A DNA stretch of 64,000 bases from Clostridiaceae bacterium M8S5. Its GTDB lineage: Bacteria > Bacillota > Clostridia > Tissierellales > MCWD3. The first letter of the stretch is position 1. The number at the start of each line of letters is the position of its first letter. The stretch spans positions 1,364,001 through 1,428,000 of the forward strand of contig CP118523.1 in NCBI GenBank assembly GCA_029227815.1, written 5' to 3'. The notes below the pieces were generated by a model that saw only the letters and a list, made by a program, of their open reading frames with translations, did not search any database and had not been told where the DNA came from. The position numbers were made by a program, and so were the translations under genes. Below, one piece after another: positions 28,292 to 37,175 of the stretch.

Positions 28292-28897
28292 GTGAAAAAA
28301 ATAATGATAGTAGCAATGATCATAATATTATCAATGTCACTGATGATAGGGTGTTCAAAAGAGGATGAAACAAGTGATGCTAACAAAAACAACGATGTAA
28401 ACAAAATAAAGGATAATGAGGATAAGAACAATAGTCCTGAAGAGGGCAAAGAATCTACAGATAATACAGATATAGATTATGTATTATTTTTAAAAGAAAA
28501 AGGATATCCTAATATAGTAAGCCAGACAATGTCAATAAAGAGTAATGATGAAAGATTAAAAACTAAAACTATAAAAGAAATAGCACTTCAGCATCTAATA
28601 GATTTTGGAGAATTTAACGGTTTAGTATCACCAATACCTAGTGGTACAAAACTACTTGGCCTAAAGATAGATGGTAACAAAGCAATAGTTGATTTTTCAA
28701 AAGAGTTTCAAGACAATATGAAGGGTGATGTATACAATACAATGTTATCCTTAGCAGGTGTTATTAACACGTTGACAGTAGCAGAAGACATAGAAAAAGT
28801 AGTATTTACTATAAATGGGCAAACAATAAACAACTTAAATGGGGTAGATATGACAAAAGAATTTGAATACAATGTGGACTTTTTTCCAGACAAGTAA
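28292..28897 (+). CDS. GerMN-domain lipoprotein
   Basis: 201 residues. Signal peptide with lipobox SLMIGC (lipid-carrying Cys about residue 21), a low-complexity charged linker (~22-55, rich in D, N, K, E), then one GerMN domain (TKLLGLKIDGNKAIVDFSKEF, LAGVINTLTVAEDIEKVVFTING). GerMN domains occur in GerM (spore cortex/germination) and LpqB-type envelope proteins. The start is GTG 28292 after AGGGGGACG; an overlapping ATG hits a stop at once. Confidence 0.8.
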   Translation: MKKIMIVAMIIILSMSLMIGCSKEDETSDANKNNDVNKIKDNEDKNNSPEEGKESTDNTDIDYVLFLKEKGYPNIVSQTMSIKSNDERLKTKTIKEIALQHLIDFGEFNGLVSPIPSGTKLLGLKIDGNKAIVDFSKEFQDNMKGDVYNTMLSLAGVINTLTVAEDIEKVVFTINGQTINNLNGVDMTKEFEYNVDFFPDK

Positions 28898-28913
28898 TAG
28901 GTAAAAAGGAATC

Positions 28914-28942
28914 TTGAAAGAATAGTTAATATGTGATATACT
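28914..28942 (+). promoter_or_regulatory. Promoter of T-box(Arg)-argS
   Basis: TTGAAA (28914-28919), 17-base spacer, TATACT (28937-28942), just ahead of the T-box leader. Confidence 0.7.
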
Positions 28943-28954
28943 CATAAAATAATA

Positions 28955-29210
28955 TATAAATTCAATGAAGAGAACAGTAGAATATAAGTAGTTTCTAAGC
29001 GAGTTGAGGATGGTGAAAGCTCAATAAAATCTTACATTTGAAAAGAATCTCTAAGAAGCATACTGGAAATAAAGTATAGTATGACGTTGATTGCGTTAAA
29101 ATTATTGAGTGGATAATATTATTCTAAAAGGATAGTATATCAAATAGAGTGGTAACGCGGGCAAGCTCTCGTCTCTTGTTTTATTTATTAATACAGAGAT
29201 GAGAGCTTTT
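28955..29210 (+). promoter_or_regulatory. T-box riboswitch (Arg) upstream of argS
   Basis: T-box core AGAGTGGTAACGCGGGC (29146-29162) with a terminator AGCTCTCGTCTC...AGATGAGAGCTTTT (29164-29210). Aligned to the Phe T-box in this window (GAAG-TTC-A), the specifier loop reads GAAA-AGA-A, giving Arg codon AGA at 29044-29046, which fits the downstream gene. Confidence 0.92.
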
Positions 29211-29252
29211 GTATTTTTATATTACCGTAAAATAATAATTGGAGGAATAAGA

Positions 29253-30953
29253 ATGATTGATTTTAAAAAACATTTACTAGAGGCTTTACAAAATGAAGTT
29301 AAAGAAATGAGTATAGAAGAATTAGAAAAACTAGTAGAAGTGCCACCAAATTACGATATGGGGGATTATGCATTTCCTTGCTTTAAATTAGCTAAGATAT
29401 TTAGAAAAGCACCTAATATAATAGCAGAAGAATTAGCGAAGAAGTTAGAAGCAAACGAATATTTTGAGAAAATACAAAATTTAAGTGGTTACGTTAACTT
29501 TTTTGTTAATAAAAAGCTATTTGTAGAGAGTGTGCTTAAAGAGATTTGCAAGAAACAAGATAAATTTGGTGCTACAGATATAGGGAAAGGAAAAAATGTT
29601 ATAGTTGAGTTTTCATCAGTAAATATAGCAAAACCTTTCCATATAGGGCATATTAGAAGTACAGTAATAGGAAACTCATTATTCAAAATATATAAATTTT
29701 TAGGATTTAATGCAATAAGTATAAACCATCTAGGAGACTACGGAACGCAATTTGGAAAATTAATAGTAGCATATAAAAAGTGGGGCAATAAAGAAGCTAT
29801 AGAAGCTAATCCAATTAAAGAACTATTAAAAATATATGTTAAATTCCATGATGAAGCAGAAAGTCATCCAGAACTAGAAGATGAAGCTAGAGCATGGTTT
29901 AAAAAGCTAGAAGACAATGATGAAGAAGCATTTGAATTATGGACATGGTTTAGAGATATAAGCTTAAAAGAGTTTAGTAAAGTTTATGGTATGCTTGATA
30001 TAGAATTTGATTCATATGCAGGAGAAAGCTTCTATTCAGATAAAATGCCACAAATTATAGAAGAATTAAACGAAAAAGAATTATTACAGGATTCAAAAGG
30101 AGCTAAAATAGTTGATTTAGAGGAATATGATATGCCACCAGCGTTGATCACAAAAAGTGATGGATCAACATTGTATATGACTAGAGATATAGCGGCAGCA
30201 AAATATAGAAAAGATACTTATGATTTTTATAAGAATATTTATGTAGTTGGAGCAACTCAAGCACTACATTTTAGGCAATGGATTAAAGTAATAGAGTTAA
30301 TGGGCCATGAATGGGCAAATGATTGCATACATGTACCATTTGGAACAGTTAGTTTAGAAGAAGGAACAATGTCAACAAGAAAAGGAAGAGTTGTTTTTCT
30401 AGAAGAAGTACTGACAAAAGCAGTAGAAAAAACAAAAGAGATTATAACAACTAAAAATCCAAATCTAGAAAACAAAGAAGAAGTAGCAAAACAAGTTGGT
30501 ATCGGGGCAATAATGTTCCAAGAGCTTTCAAACAATAGAATAAAAGATTATACATTTTCATGGGATAGAACACTTACATTTGAAGGCGAAACAGGTCCTT
30601 ATGTACAATATGCTCATGCCAGAGCAAATAGCTTGATAGAAAAAGCTGGAATCAAGGTAGATGAAAATGTAGATTTTTCTTTGATTACAAATGAAGAGTC
30701 ATTACATTTAATTAAAGAACTTGAAGGTTTCAAAAAAGTTGTTATAGATGCTATGCATAAAAATGAACCTTCACTAGTAACAAGACATACGGTTGATATA
30801 GCACAAGCTTTTAATAGATTCTATAACAGCTGTCATATAAATGTAGAAGATTTAGAGCTTAAAAAAGCACGATTATTATTAGTTTACTGCACAAAAACTG
30901 TAATAAAGACAGCGTTATCGTTATTAGGTATAAAAGCACCAGATAAAATGTAA
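29253..30953 (+). CDS. argS: Arginine--tRNA ligase
   Basis: 566 residues, standard. Class I synthetase with N-terminal Add-1 domain (~1-90), HIGH-type motif KPFHIGHIRST, the WNDYG-like HLGDYGTQFGK, STRKGRVVFL in the KMSK-loop position (class Ia ArgRS often lacks a true KMSK) and a C-terminal DALR anticodon domain (~445-566). ATG 29253 follows TTGGAGG; the frame is open 54 bases further up but that stretch lies in the T-box terminator. Regulated by the Arg T-box. Confidence 0.97.
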   Translation: MIDFKKHLLEALQNEVKEMSIEELEKLVEVPPNYDMGDYAFPCFKLAKIFRKAPNIIAEELAKKLEANEYFEKIQNLSGYVNFFVNKKLFVESVLKEICKKQDKFGATDIGKGKNVIVEFSSVNIAKPFHIGHIRSTVIGNSLFKIYKFLGFNAISINHLGDYGTQFGKLIVAYKKWGNKEAIEANPIKELLKIYVKFHDEAESHPELEDEARAWFKKLEDNDEEAFELWTWFRDISLKEFSKVYGMLDIEFDSYAGESFYSDKMPQIIEELNEKELLQDSKGAKIVDLEEYDMPPALITKSDGSTLYMTRDIAAAKYRKDTYDFYKNIYVVGATQALHFRQWIKVIELMGHEWANDCIHVPFGTVSLEEGTMSTRKGRVVFLEEVLTKAVEKTKEIITTKNPNLENKEEVAKQVGIGAIMFQELSNNRIKDYTFSWDRTLTFEGETGPYVQYAHARANSLIEKAGIKVDENVDFSLITNEESLHLIKELEGFKKVVIDAMHKNEPSLVTRHTVDIAQAFNRFYNSCHINVEDLELKKARLLLVYCTKTVIKTALSLLGIKAPDKM

Positions 30954-31272
30954 AAAAATTAATATTAAACCTAAATTATTCACAGAAAAATAATAACTAT
31001 ATTGCATCTTTCTAATTACAATATATCCATCACTTTTTCACCGTACACCCAGTACGCTTTCAAAATCGCTGAAATACTGTAATTTAGAAAACTACAGCAT
31101 ATTTATCAATGTTCCATGAGTAATTTAGGTTAAAATAAAAGACATCATTGATTGTTAAAATGATGTCTTTTATAATGCAAAAAAACTACTAAAAATCTAT
31201 ATGATTAGAATATCATGCTATATTATCCTATGTTACAAATAATTAAAATTTGTCGATAGTTATAAAAAATTG
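30954..31272. other. Gap after argS with an imperfect palindrome and a terminator
   Basis: No gene seen. 31003-31102 is an imperfect palindrome: arms TTTCTAATTACA and TGTAATTTAGAAA, tip CCGTAC-ACCC-AGTACGC, in layout like a degenerate member of the palindromic element family. A rho-independent terminator follows at 31137-31171. Confidence 0.5.
31137..31171 (+). terminator. Terminator of argS
   Basis: AAAAGACATCATT-GATTGTTA-AAATGATGTCTTTT. Confidence 0.8.
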
Positions 31273-31301
31273 TTGACTTGGATATCACTATATTATATAA
31301 T
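31273..31301 (+). promoter_or_regulatory. Promoter of lytic transglycosylase gene
   Basis: TTGACT (31273-31278), 17 bases, TATAAT (31296-31301), 32 bases before the start codon. Confidence 0.75.
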
Positions 31302-31333
31302 GTGGCTCGTGTTGTTTTTAAGGAGGGAAAAAA

Positions 31334-32005
31334 ATGGATAAAAAAGTTATTGTTAGCATGACAATAATATTTATTTTAGTTAGCAATAGTGTTTTCGCTA
31401 GAAGCAACATGAACTATGATAACGAAAGCCAAGTTATAGCATTAGCGACATTAGAAACAACTACTAAAATAAATACTATAGATACAGTTATAGTACCAAA
31501 TATTATGAATAAAATTGAATTGTCAAACTATATTAAGTTAAGAGCTAGATTTAATGATGAAAATACTAGATTTCTGATAGATTTATGTGAAGATAAGAAT
31601 TTGAATATTTTCACAATAATGGCTGTAATGAAAGTAGAGAGTGATTTTCGTCATAAGGTTGTAGGTCGTTCAGGAGAAATTGGAATAGGTCAACTTATGG
31701 ACGATACAGCTAGATTGACAGCCAAGAGATTAAATATAGATTACAAACGTGAATACCTTTATGATGTGAGGTACAATGTAAACATATTTACAGAACATTT
31801 AAAATATCTAGAGAATAAATATGATAATGACATTCATAAAATGCTAACAGCATACAATAGAGGCAGAGGTGGTTTACGCAAGCATATGGCATCAAGAGCT
31901 GGCGAAAAAAGACCACAAGAGAGCTCATATTCAAGAAAAGTCGTTAAATTTATAAATGTCTACAGTAACGAATTTAAAACTATTTCTCAAAAAACTAATG
32001 AATAA
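31334..32005 (+). CDS. Secreted lytic transglycosylase (SLT domain)
   Basis: 223 residues. Signal peptide MDKKVIVSMTIIFILVSNSV-FA with cleavage near residue 23, a ~50-residue spacer, then a Slt70-type catalytic domain: MAVMKVESDFRHKVVGRSGE (catalytic Glu in VESDF), GIGQLMDDTARLTAKRL, VRYNVNIFTEHLKYL and LTAYNRGRGGLRKHM. It cleaves the MurNAc-GlcNAc bond of peptidoglycan outside the membrane. AAGGAGGG precedes ATG; own promoter and terminator, so monocistronic. Confidence 0.88.
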   Translation: MDKKVIVSMTIIFILVSNSVFARSNMNYDNESQVIALATLETTTKINTIDTVIVPNIMNKIELSNYIKLRARFNDENTRFLIDLCEDKNLNIFTIMAVMKVESDFRHKVVGRSGEIGIGQLMDDTARLTAKRLNIDYKREYLYDVRYNVNIFTEHLKYLENKYDNDIHKMLTAYNRGRGGLRKHMASRAGEKRPQESSYSRKVVKFINVYSNEFKTISQKTNE

Positions 32006-32010
32006 CATTA

Positions 32011-32043
32011 AAACCTGCAAATATGAAATTGCAGGTTTTTTTA
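32011..32043 (+). terminator. Terminator of lytic transglycosylase gene
   Basis: AAACCTGCAA-TATGAAA-TTGCAGGTTTTTTT. Confidence 0.85.
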
Positions 32044-32111
32044 TAAGAAATGAAGTGAATAAGAAAGTAGCATCGTCTAAAATATAGAGAGCAAACTTAA
32101 GGAGGTTTGAT

Positions 32112-33455
32112 ATGGAAAAAAAACGAATAGGAATCATAACATTAGCAATAACTTTTATAGTAGTTGGGGTAACATACTTAATATATCAGTTTGTAGATTT
32201 CAATATCAATAATGTACTGAATATAATATGGCCTTGTATTATTATACTGTTAGGTATTGAGATACTGTTTACAAAAGCTATAACAGACAGAAGAAAAAAG
32301 GATATAAAATATGTTTACAGTAAATCAAGTATATTCATAATAATAGTAATGATTTTTATACTGAAAGTACTTAGTTATGCAGAGGGTGATTTTGGGAATA
32401 TCATGTTTATAAGTAATTATTCAAAATATCATTCAGAATACACGAAAGAATATAAAATACCATTAAATAACCAACAAAAATTAGAGCTAGATAATGAATA
32501 CGGAGAGGTGTATATAAAAAAAGGAGATGTAGACAAAATTAATATTGAAGCAAAAATAACAATAAAAAATAATGATGAAGAATACGCAGATAAACTTGCC
32601 GCTGAATTAATACGAGTAAAAGAATACGACACATCAATAGATATAAAATCTGGCAAAACAAGCTATAACAAAAGATTAATAAAGAGTATTTCTATAGATT
32701 ACGATATAACATTACCTAAAGATATTAAACTGGATGTAGTAAATGGATTTGGGGACGTAGAAATAAAGCAAGTGAAAGCTGGTATAAAAGTAACAAATAG
32801 GCATGGAGATATATGTCTTACCGATACCAATGAAATAGAAGCAATAAGTTCTCACGGTGATATGACAGTAAATAATGTAAATGGAGATGTTAAACTAAAT
32901 AATAGACATGGAAAAATAAAAGTTTTCAATATACAAGGTAATGCTGATATAGATAGTGAACATAGCGAAATTGACTTAGAAAATATAGAAAGAGATGTTA
33001 AATTAAGAGCTTCATTTAGAGAAATCAAAATAAAGAACATAAAAGGGAAAGTTAATGTAAACTCAAGTCATTCACGAATAGAAGCAGATGAAGTATTAAA
33101 AGGTATGTATGTAGAAAATGAACATGGAAATATAGAGATAAAAAATGTTAAAGAGAGATGCGATATAAGAAACCGTCATGGGCATATAGATATTGACCTC
33201 GAAGATAAAGCCAATGACACTATAAAAATAACAAATGAGCATGGAGATGTGAACTTAAAACTCAATGAAGAACAAGGTGGAGAATTTGATATATTTACAG
33301 AGTATGGTACTATAAAAGATGTAGCAGATTCATTTGAGTTAAATGACCTAATTAAAGTTGATAAGAATATTCACAAATTGAAGACAAAAATAAACAATGA
33401 TAAAGGTAAATTTAACATAAGAGTTAGACATGGAGATATTAATTTGACTAAATAA
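32112..33455 (+). CDS. Membrane-anchored DUF4097-type beta-solenoid protein
   Basis: 447 residues. N-terminus has three membrane segments (~8-26, 35-55, 73-88) like the LiaI/LiaF-type (DUF5668) membrane module. From about residue 110 the protein is a DUF4097 (putative adhesin) beta region. A short motif of the form N-x-H-G-x-I recurs with 18-residue spacing: F213, H231, H248, H266, H284, F302, H320, H338, H356, then H377, Y398, H440. A strict 18-residue period suggests a beta-helix with one turn per repeat. It lies 23 bases before an ECF sigma gene and is probably cotranscribed; LiaF-like proteins are envelope-stress sensors, so a role with the sigma/anti-sigma pair is plausible inference. 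AAGGAGG precedes ATG. Confidence 0.75.
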   Translation: MEKKRIGIITLAITFIVVGVTYLIYQFVDFNINNVLNIIWPCIIILLGIEILFTKAITDRRKKDIKYVYSKSSIFIIIVMIFILKVLSYAEGDFGNIMFISNYSKYHSEYTKEYKIPLNNQQKLELDNEYGEVYIKKGDVDKINIEAKITIKNNDEEYADKLAAELIRVKEYDTSIDIKSGKTSYNKRLIKSISIDYDITLPKDIKLDVVNGFGDVEIKQVKAGIKVTNRHGDICLTDTNEIEAISSHGDMTVNNVNGDVKLNNRHGKIKVFNIQGNADIDSEHSEIDLENIERDVKLRASFREIKIKNIKGKVNVNSSHSRIEADEVLKGMYVENEHGNIEIKNVKERCDIRNRHGHIDIDLEDKANDTIKITNEHGDVNLKLNEEQGGEFDIFTEYGTIKDVADSFELNDLIKVDKNIHKLKTKINNDKGKFNIRVRHGDINLTK

Positions 33456-33478
33456 CGTAATTATTGGAGGAATGATTC

Positions 33479-34042
33479 TTGAATGAAGTAGAAATTTTGA
33501 AACGGATCAAGGATGGATTTCATGAAGAATTTAAAAATATAGTCGACTTATATAAAGATAGGATTTTTTCTATGGCATATAGCTATACCAAAGACTACGT
33601 AGAAGCTCAAGATTTAACCCAAGAGATATTTATAAAAGTATATAAAGGTTTAAACAAATTTAAATTTGACAGTAAATTTTCTACATGGTTGTATAAAGTA
33701 GCTACTAATGTATGTATAGATTGGTCAAAGAAAAAACGCCCTAAAATAGTAAATGATTCACACAAAGCACTGTCTAAAGTTAAAGATGATAAAATATCAC
33801 CTCAGGATAGTATTTTGTTGGACGAAAAAAACATAGAACTACATGAAGCAATAAGCGAGTTGCCAGACAAATACAAAAGTGTGATAAACCTTTATCATTT
33901 TAACAATATAAGTTATATCCAAATATCAGAAGTACTAGATATACCAGTTAAAACAGTGGAAACAAGACTGTATAGAGCTAGAAGAAAACTGAGAGAAATC
34001 CTTAACAAAAGCAAAAATGGAGGTGATAGTATTGAAATGTGA
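33479..34042 (+). CDS. ECF-type RNA polymerase sigma factor
   Basis: 187 residues. Sigma region 2 (~20-90: YKDRIFSMAYSYTKDYVEAQ, DLTQEIFIKVYKGL, FSTWLYKVATNVCIDWSKKK) and region 4 (~125-180: ELPDKYKSVINLYHFNNISY, QISEVLDIPVKTVETRLYRA). No region 3, so extracytoplasmic-function class. The start is TTG 33479, 10 bases after GGAGG; an ATG inside the spacer runs into a stop. Its last 11 bases overlap the anti-sigma gene, indicating translational coupling. Confidence 0.9.
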   Translation: MNEVEILKRIKDGFHEEFKNIVDLYKDRIFSMAYSYTKDYVEAQDLTQEIFIKVYKGLNKFKFDSKFSTWLYKVATNVCIDWSKKKRPKIVNDSHKALSKVKDDKISPQDSILLDEKNIELHEAISELPDKYKSVINLYHFNNISYIQISEVLDIPVKTVETRLYRARRKLREILNKSKNGGDSIEM

Positions 34043-34484
34043 TGATTTTTCAAATAAGATGTTTGAATTATATAATAGTAATAAAGATGAAGAAAAAAAG
34101 AAGTTATTAGAGCATTTAGCTCACTGTGATGACTGTAATAGAGAATTTAATGAAATGGAAGAAGTATTTGAATCATTATCAAATTTACAACTACTAAGTC
34201 CACCATCTGATTTAACCAATAATATCATGAACGAGATTAGTAAAATAAATGAAAAATCGAAGAGATATAAAAGAAAAGCTTATAGATTATGGGGATCTAG
34301 TTTGGTTGCTGCTGGTATATTAATATCGATAGTTAATATTTCATTTGCAGATACGACTATAGAAAGTAGTGTAAATAACATTATAAGCAAAAAGTACTCA
34401 ATAACAAGATCCATCAATAAAAAACTTAATACAATAGTTGAGTTTATTACAGATTTAGATTTTTTAAATATATTTGATAATTAA
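34032..34484 (+). CDS. Zinc-finger (zf-HC2) anti-sigma factor, single membrane span
   Basis: 150 residues. Cytoplasmic N-terminus with anti-sigma zinc site: Cys3, then HLAHCDDCNREF (H-x3-C-x2-C). One membrane helix (~93-112, LWGSSLVAAGILISIVNISF) and a ~40-residue outer tail. Such proteins hold the cognate ECF sigma at the membrane until a signal releases it. TTG 34032 is preferred: the ATG at 34017 overlaps GGAGG (34019-34023), which is placed 8 bases before the TTG. Confidence 0.82.
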   Translation: MKCDDFSNKMFELYNSNKDEEKKKLLEHLAHCDDCNREFNEMEEVFESLSNLQLLSPPSDLTNNIMNEISKINEKSKRYKRKAYRLWGSSLVAAGILISIVNISFADTTIESSVNNIISKKYSITRSINKKLNTIVEFITDLDFLNIFDN

Positions 34485-34502
34485 AATGGAGGTAAAACAT
34501 AT

Positions 34503-35174
34503 ATGAAATGTAGTAATCACAAAAACAAAGATGCACAATGTAGGTGCTTAGATTGTGGTAAATTAATTTGTGAAGAATGTTCTATAAAATATAACGGTAA
34601 AATAATATGCAAAGATTGCTATGAAGATATTAGTAGTACAGATGCTAAAGTAGAACTACAGAAAAAAGAAATTAGAGAACAAGAATATATTATTAGAGTG
34701 CATTGCAATCCATTCTTAACATTTATAACTTCATTAATACCAGGAGCAGCTCAGATGTATATGGGATTGATGCATAGAGGGATACAGCTTCTCACAGCAT
34801 TTATAGTTTCTATAATACTTATGGCAGAAGTTTTACCATCAGTTTTTGTAGCTGCAACTTTTATCGTATGGTTTTATAGTTTCTTTGACGCTCATCAGAT
34901 TAAGAAAAAAATAAGAAGTGGTATAAAAGTAAAAGATGAGTACGTAGTAGACATAGATATAGATTTTATAAAAGGAATAAGTAATAAGAAATTAGGTATA
35001 GGATTGTTAATATTCGGAGGATATATACTACTAAAGAATTTACTTAAAGCATCTACACGATTTTTAGGAATGAACCTTTATTATAATGTTTCAAGCACAA
35101 TAGAAAGATTAATAATACCTGTAGGATTAATAGTAATAGGCGTAATATTCCTAAATAGATCTAGAACCGATTAA
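34503..35174 (+). CDS. B-box zinc finger membrane protein
   Basis: 223 residues. N-terminal B-box-type zinc finger (~1-45): CSNHKNKDAQCRCLDCGKLI, CEECSIKYNGKIICKDC, eight Cys/His ligands. Then a TM2-like stretch with NPFLTFITSLIPGAAQMYMG and hydrophobic segments at about 75-120, and two C-terminal membrane segments (~165-182 and 200-217). The same architecture is found next to ECF sigma genes and DUF4097/DUF5668 proteins in Clostridia. It lies 18 bases after the anti-sigma gene and is the last gene before a terminator, so it belongs to the cassette. Function unknown. Confidence 0.75.
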   Translation: MKCSNHKNKDAQCRCLDCGKLICEECSIKYNGKIICKDCYEDISSTDAKVELQKKEIREQEYIIRVHCNPFLTFITSLIPGAAQMYMGLMHRGIQLLTAFIVSIILMAEVLPSVFVAATFIVWFYSFFDAHQIKKKIRSGIKVKDEYVVDIDIDFIKGISNKKLGIGLLIFGGYILLKNLLKASTRFLGMNLYYNVSSTIERLIIPVGLIVIGVIFLNRSRTD

Positions 35175-35183
35175 GGTAAGAAG

Positions 35184-35221
35184 ATAGAGAATGTCTAATA
35201 AATGATATTCTCTATTTTTTT
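35184..35221 (+). terminator. Terminator of the sigma cassette
   Basis: GATAGAGAAT...ATATTCTCTATTTTTTT. Confidence 0.8.
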
Positions 35222-35249
35222 ATCTTGTATTATTACTAATAGTAGAATA

Positions 35250-35355
35250 ACGGCACGCAAGTTTTACTAGGAAATTCAATGTACAGTACATAAGTGAGCA
35301 ACGGAGATTTTGGAGCAACGCAAAAAAATTGGGCTTTTGTCTACAGTCTGTCCTA
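35250..35355 (+). repeat. Palindromic element, copy 2 (opposite orientation to copy 1)
   Basis: 35291-35355 (TAAGTGAGCAACGGAGATTT to TTGTCTACAGTCTG) matches the reverse complement of copy 1 at 2725-2795 over ~60 bases with few differences and ends in the same terminal repeat CTACAGNCTG. The left half is more diverged (CGGCACGCAAGTTTTACTAG), with a palindromic tip ATGTACAGTACAT. Confidence 0.7.
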
Positions 35356-35468
35356 TTGTTAAAACAATAGTCCTTGTGTTTGTACAATAAGTATTGTATT
35401 AACAGTTGATTAAATGATACAATATATTTGCACACTGTGTATGAGTTCAGTAAAGTACAGGAGGAAGT

Positions 35469-36503
35469 ATGTTAGAGGAAAGAATAGAGAACCTAGTATT
35501 AAATTCAGTAATAGGTGATTGTATAAATTTCAAAAAAAATAAAAAGTATAACCAATATACTTTTTATCATAGAGGACAGCTTTGTATGTCGTATATATCA
35601 CAACAAATGATTATTATGATTAAATCCCTAATACCTTCATTAAAAGAGATTAGTGTTAACTGTGATATTACAAGATTGGGAAAAGAGCTTGATCTATGGC
35701 AGGAATACAAGATATCCTCAAATAAAAGCTTAAACTTAAGTAATGCCGACATATATTGGAAAGAGTATGATGATAGTTTAACTTCAAGAATACTGCCAAT
35801 AATTATAGTCAATAATGACTTTAAAGTAATTACAGATGAAATAATCAAAGTAGCCTTTAAAACAACAGGAAATATAGAAAATTTAATAGAGACGATAGCA
35901 TTAGCAAGAATATATTATAATATAGTGAATGATTTAGACATAAATTATGACACAATTATAAAAGAAATAAAACAAGATATCATTAATATATCAGTCAAAG
36001 ATATAATAGAAAATATAGAGTTTAAATTTAGCTTAAAAACCTACAACGGAAAATACATCATAGACTTTGAAAGATGTAGGATTGAAATGCTTAATATGTT
36101 AAATAGCATTAATAGTAATAGATTTAGTGTATTTAGAGAGAGTCTAAATATTATAAAAGATAAAGTAAACACGTATGAGAGTGTAGAAGCTACATTTACA
36201 AATTATTTAATAGTGAGTGGGTTTAGCAATAAAAAAATACAGTTAGACTTCATAAATAAGAGTTTCATAAAAAACTTGATTTCATATTTGATAAAGCTAA
36301 GAAAGGGTAGAATTAGTCCAGAGCAACTAGAAATAAAGAATCATTCATATCCTAATGTTTTTAAATTTAATAAAGGAAATGAGTTTTATCATACTTTGCT
36401 TAATAGGTGTAAAGTGATTGGTAAAAAAGATGATGATAATGAAATAAAAATGTTAATTCAGAATAAATCAGCTATTTATGGTTTTAAAAAGGCTAAAATA
36501 TAA
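35469..36503 (+). CDS. Unrecognised soluble protein
   Basis: 344 residues, no signal peptide or membrane segment, mostly helical with several hydrophobic helices (ISQQMIIMIKSLIPSL, SRILPIIIVNNDFKVITDEI, NLIETIALARIYYNIVNDLD). The stretch SVIGDCINF near the N-terminus and the D-x-x-x-E/T patterns faintly recall ADP-ribosylglycohydrolase-like folds (G-D-x-x-G), but the signature is not complete and I do not assign it. AGGAGG precedes ATG. It is flanked by a palindromic element upstream and a terminator downstream, so it is its own unit. Confidence 0.75.
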   Translation: MLEERIENLVLNSVIGDCINFKKNKKYNQYTFYHRGQLCMSYISQQMIIMIKSLIPSLKEISVNCDITRLGKELDLWQEYKISSNKSLNLSNADIYWKEYDDSLTSRILPIIIVNNDFKVITDEIIKVAFKTTGNIENLIETIALARIYYNIVNDLDINYDTIIKEIKQDIINISVKDIIENIEFKFSLKTYNGKYIIDFERCRIEMLNMLNSINSNRFSVFRESLNIIKDKVNTYESVEATFTNYLIVSGFSNKKIQLDFINKSFIKNLISYLIKLRKGRISPEQLEIKNHSYPNVFKFNKGNEFYHTLLNRCKVIGKKDDDNEIKMLIQNKSAIYGFKKAKI

Positions 36504-36540
36504 ATACTCGGGATAGTAATAACTTTAGCCCGAGTATTTT
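36503..36540 (+). terminator. Bidirectional terminator between convergent genes
   Basis: AATACTCGGG...CCCGAGTATTTT, between the 35469 gene (plus) and the 36556 gene (minus). Confidence 0.85.
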
Positions 36541-36555
36541 ACATAAGCAATAGTT

Positions 36556-37023
36556 TTATATTTTTATTTCTTCACTATGTTCTTTAATACAAGACATCAT
36601 AGAAGAAAACTCTGATATAAGCTTATTAAAAGAAGCTACGTCTTCCTTAGAAATATTATAATGTAAAAACAAATCATCAAAAGACTTAACATTATTTGAG
36701 AGTTTAGTAGTCAGATCTATAAAATCGCCAAAGTTTTTACTATTAGAAGCATTTATAAATTGATTTATATCAACAATAATAGAATTTACAATTTCTTCTT
36801 CAGTATCAAACGTTCCAGCTTCAACAACATAGGGTTTAATTCTTTCAAGAAAATAAGTATTATCATCATTTAAATGATAAAAATAAGTTAATTTCATATT
36901 GTTTTTTAGTTTATACTTAATCAAGAACATAACACCTTCAATATTAATAACAGTACATCCAATATTTCTTAGTTTATCAAGGCATGCTTGATGTTTTAAT
37001 TGTCTCACAGTCATAAGAGCCAT
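36556..37023 (-). CDS. Unrecognised 155-residue protein
   Basis: Soluble protein. The N-terminal part has alternating hydrophobic strands (CTVINIEGVMFLIKYKL, KLTYFYHLNDDNTYFLERIK), the rest is helical and acidic (SKNFGDFIDLTTKLSNNVKS). It begins MALMTVRQLKHQ after GGAGGAA on the minus strand. No family recognised. It converges with the other unknown gene and is divergent from the amidase-domain gene. Confidence 0.75.
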   Translation of the reverse strand: MALMTVRQLKHQACLDKLRNIGCTVINIEGVMFLIKYKLKNNMKLTYFYHLNDDNTYFLERIKPYVVEAGTFDTEEEIVNSIIVDINQFINASNSKNFGDFIDLTTKLSNNVKSFDDLFLHYNISKEDVASFNKLISEFSSMMSCIKEHSEEIKI

Positions 37024-37175
37024 TTCAATTCCTCCTTTGTTCTATTATATTTATACCCAAAAACTATATTAATAAAACTAATAACTAGCTTGAATATAAA
37101 GATTTATTAGTGTATAGTACATATATGAATAAAAATATTAGTTTTTATATATATAGTTAGTAGGGGGATTTTAAT

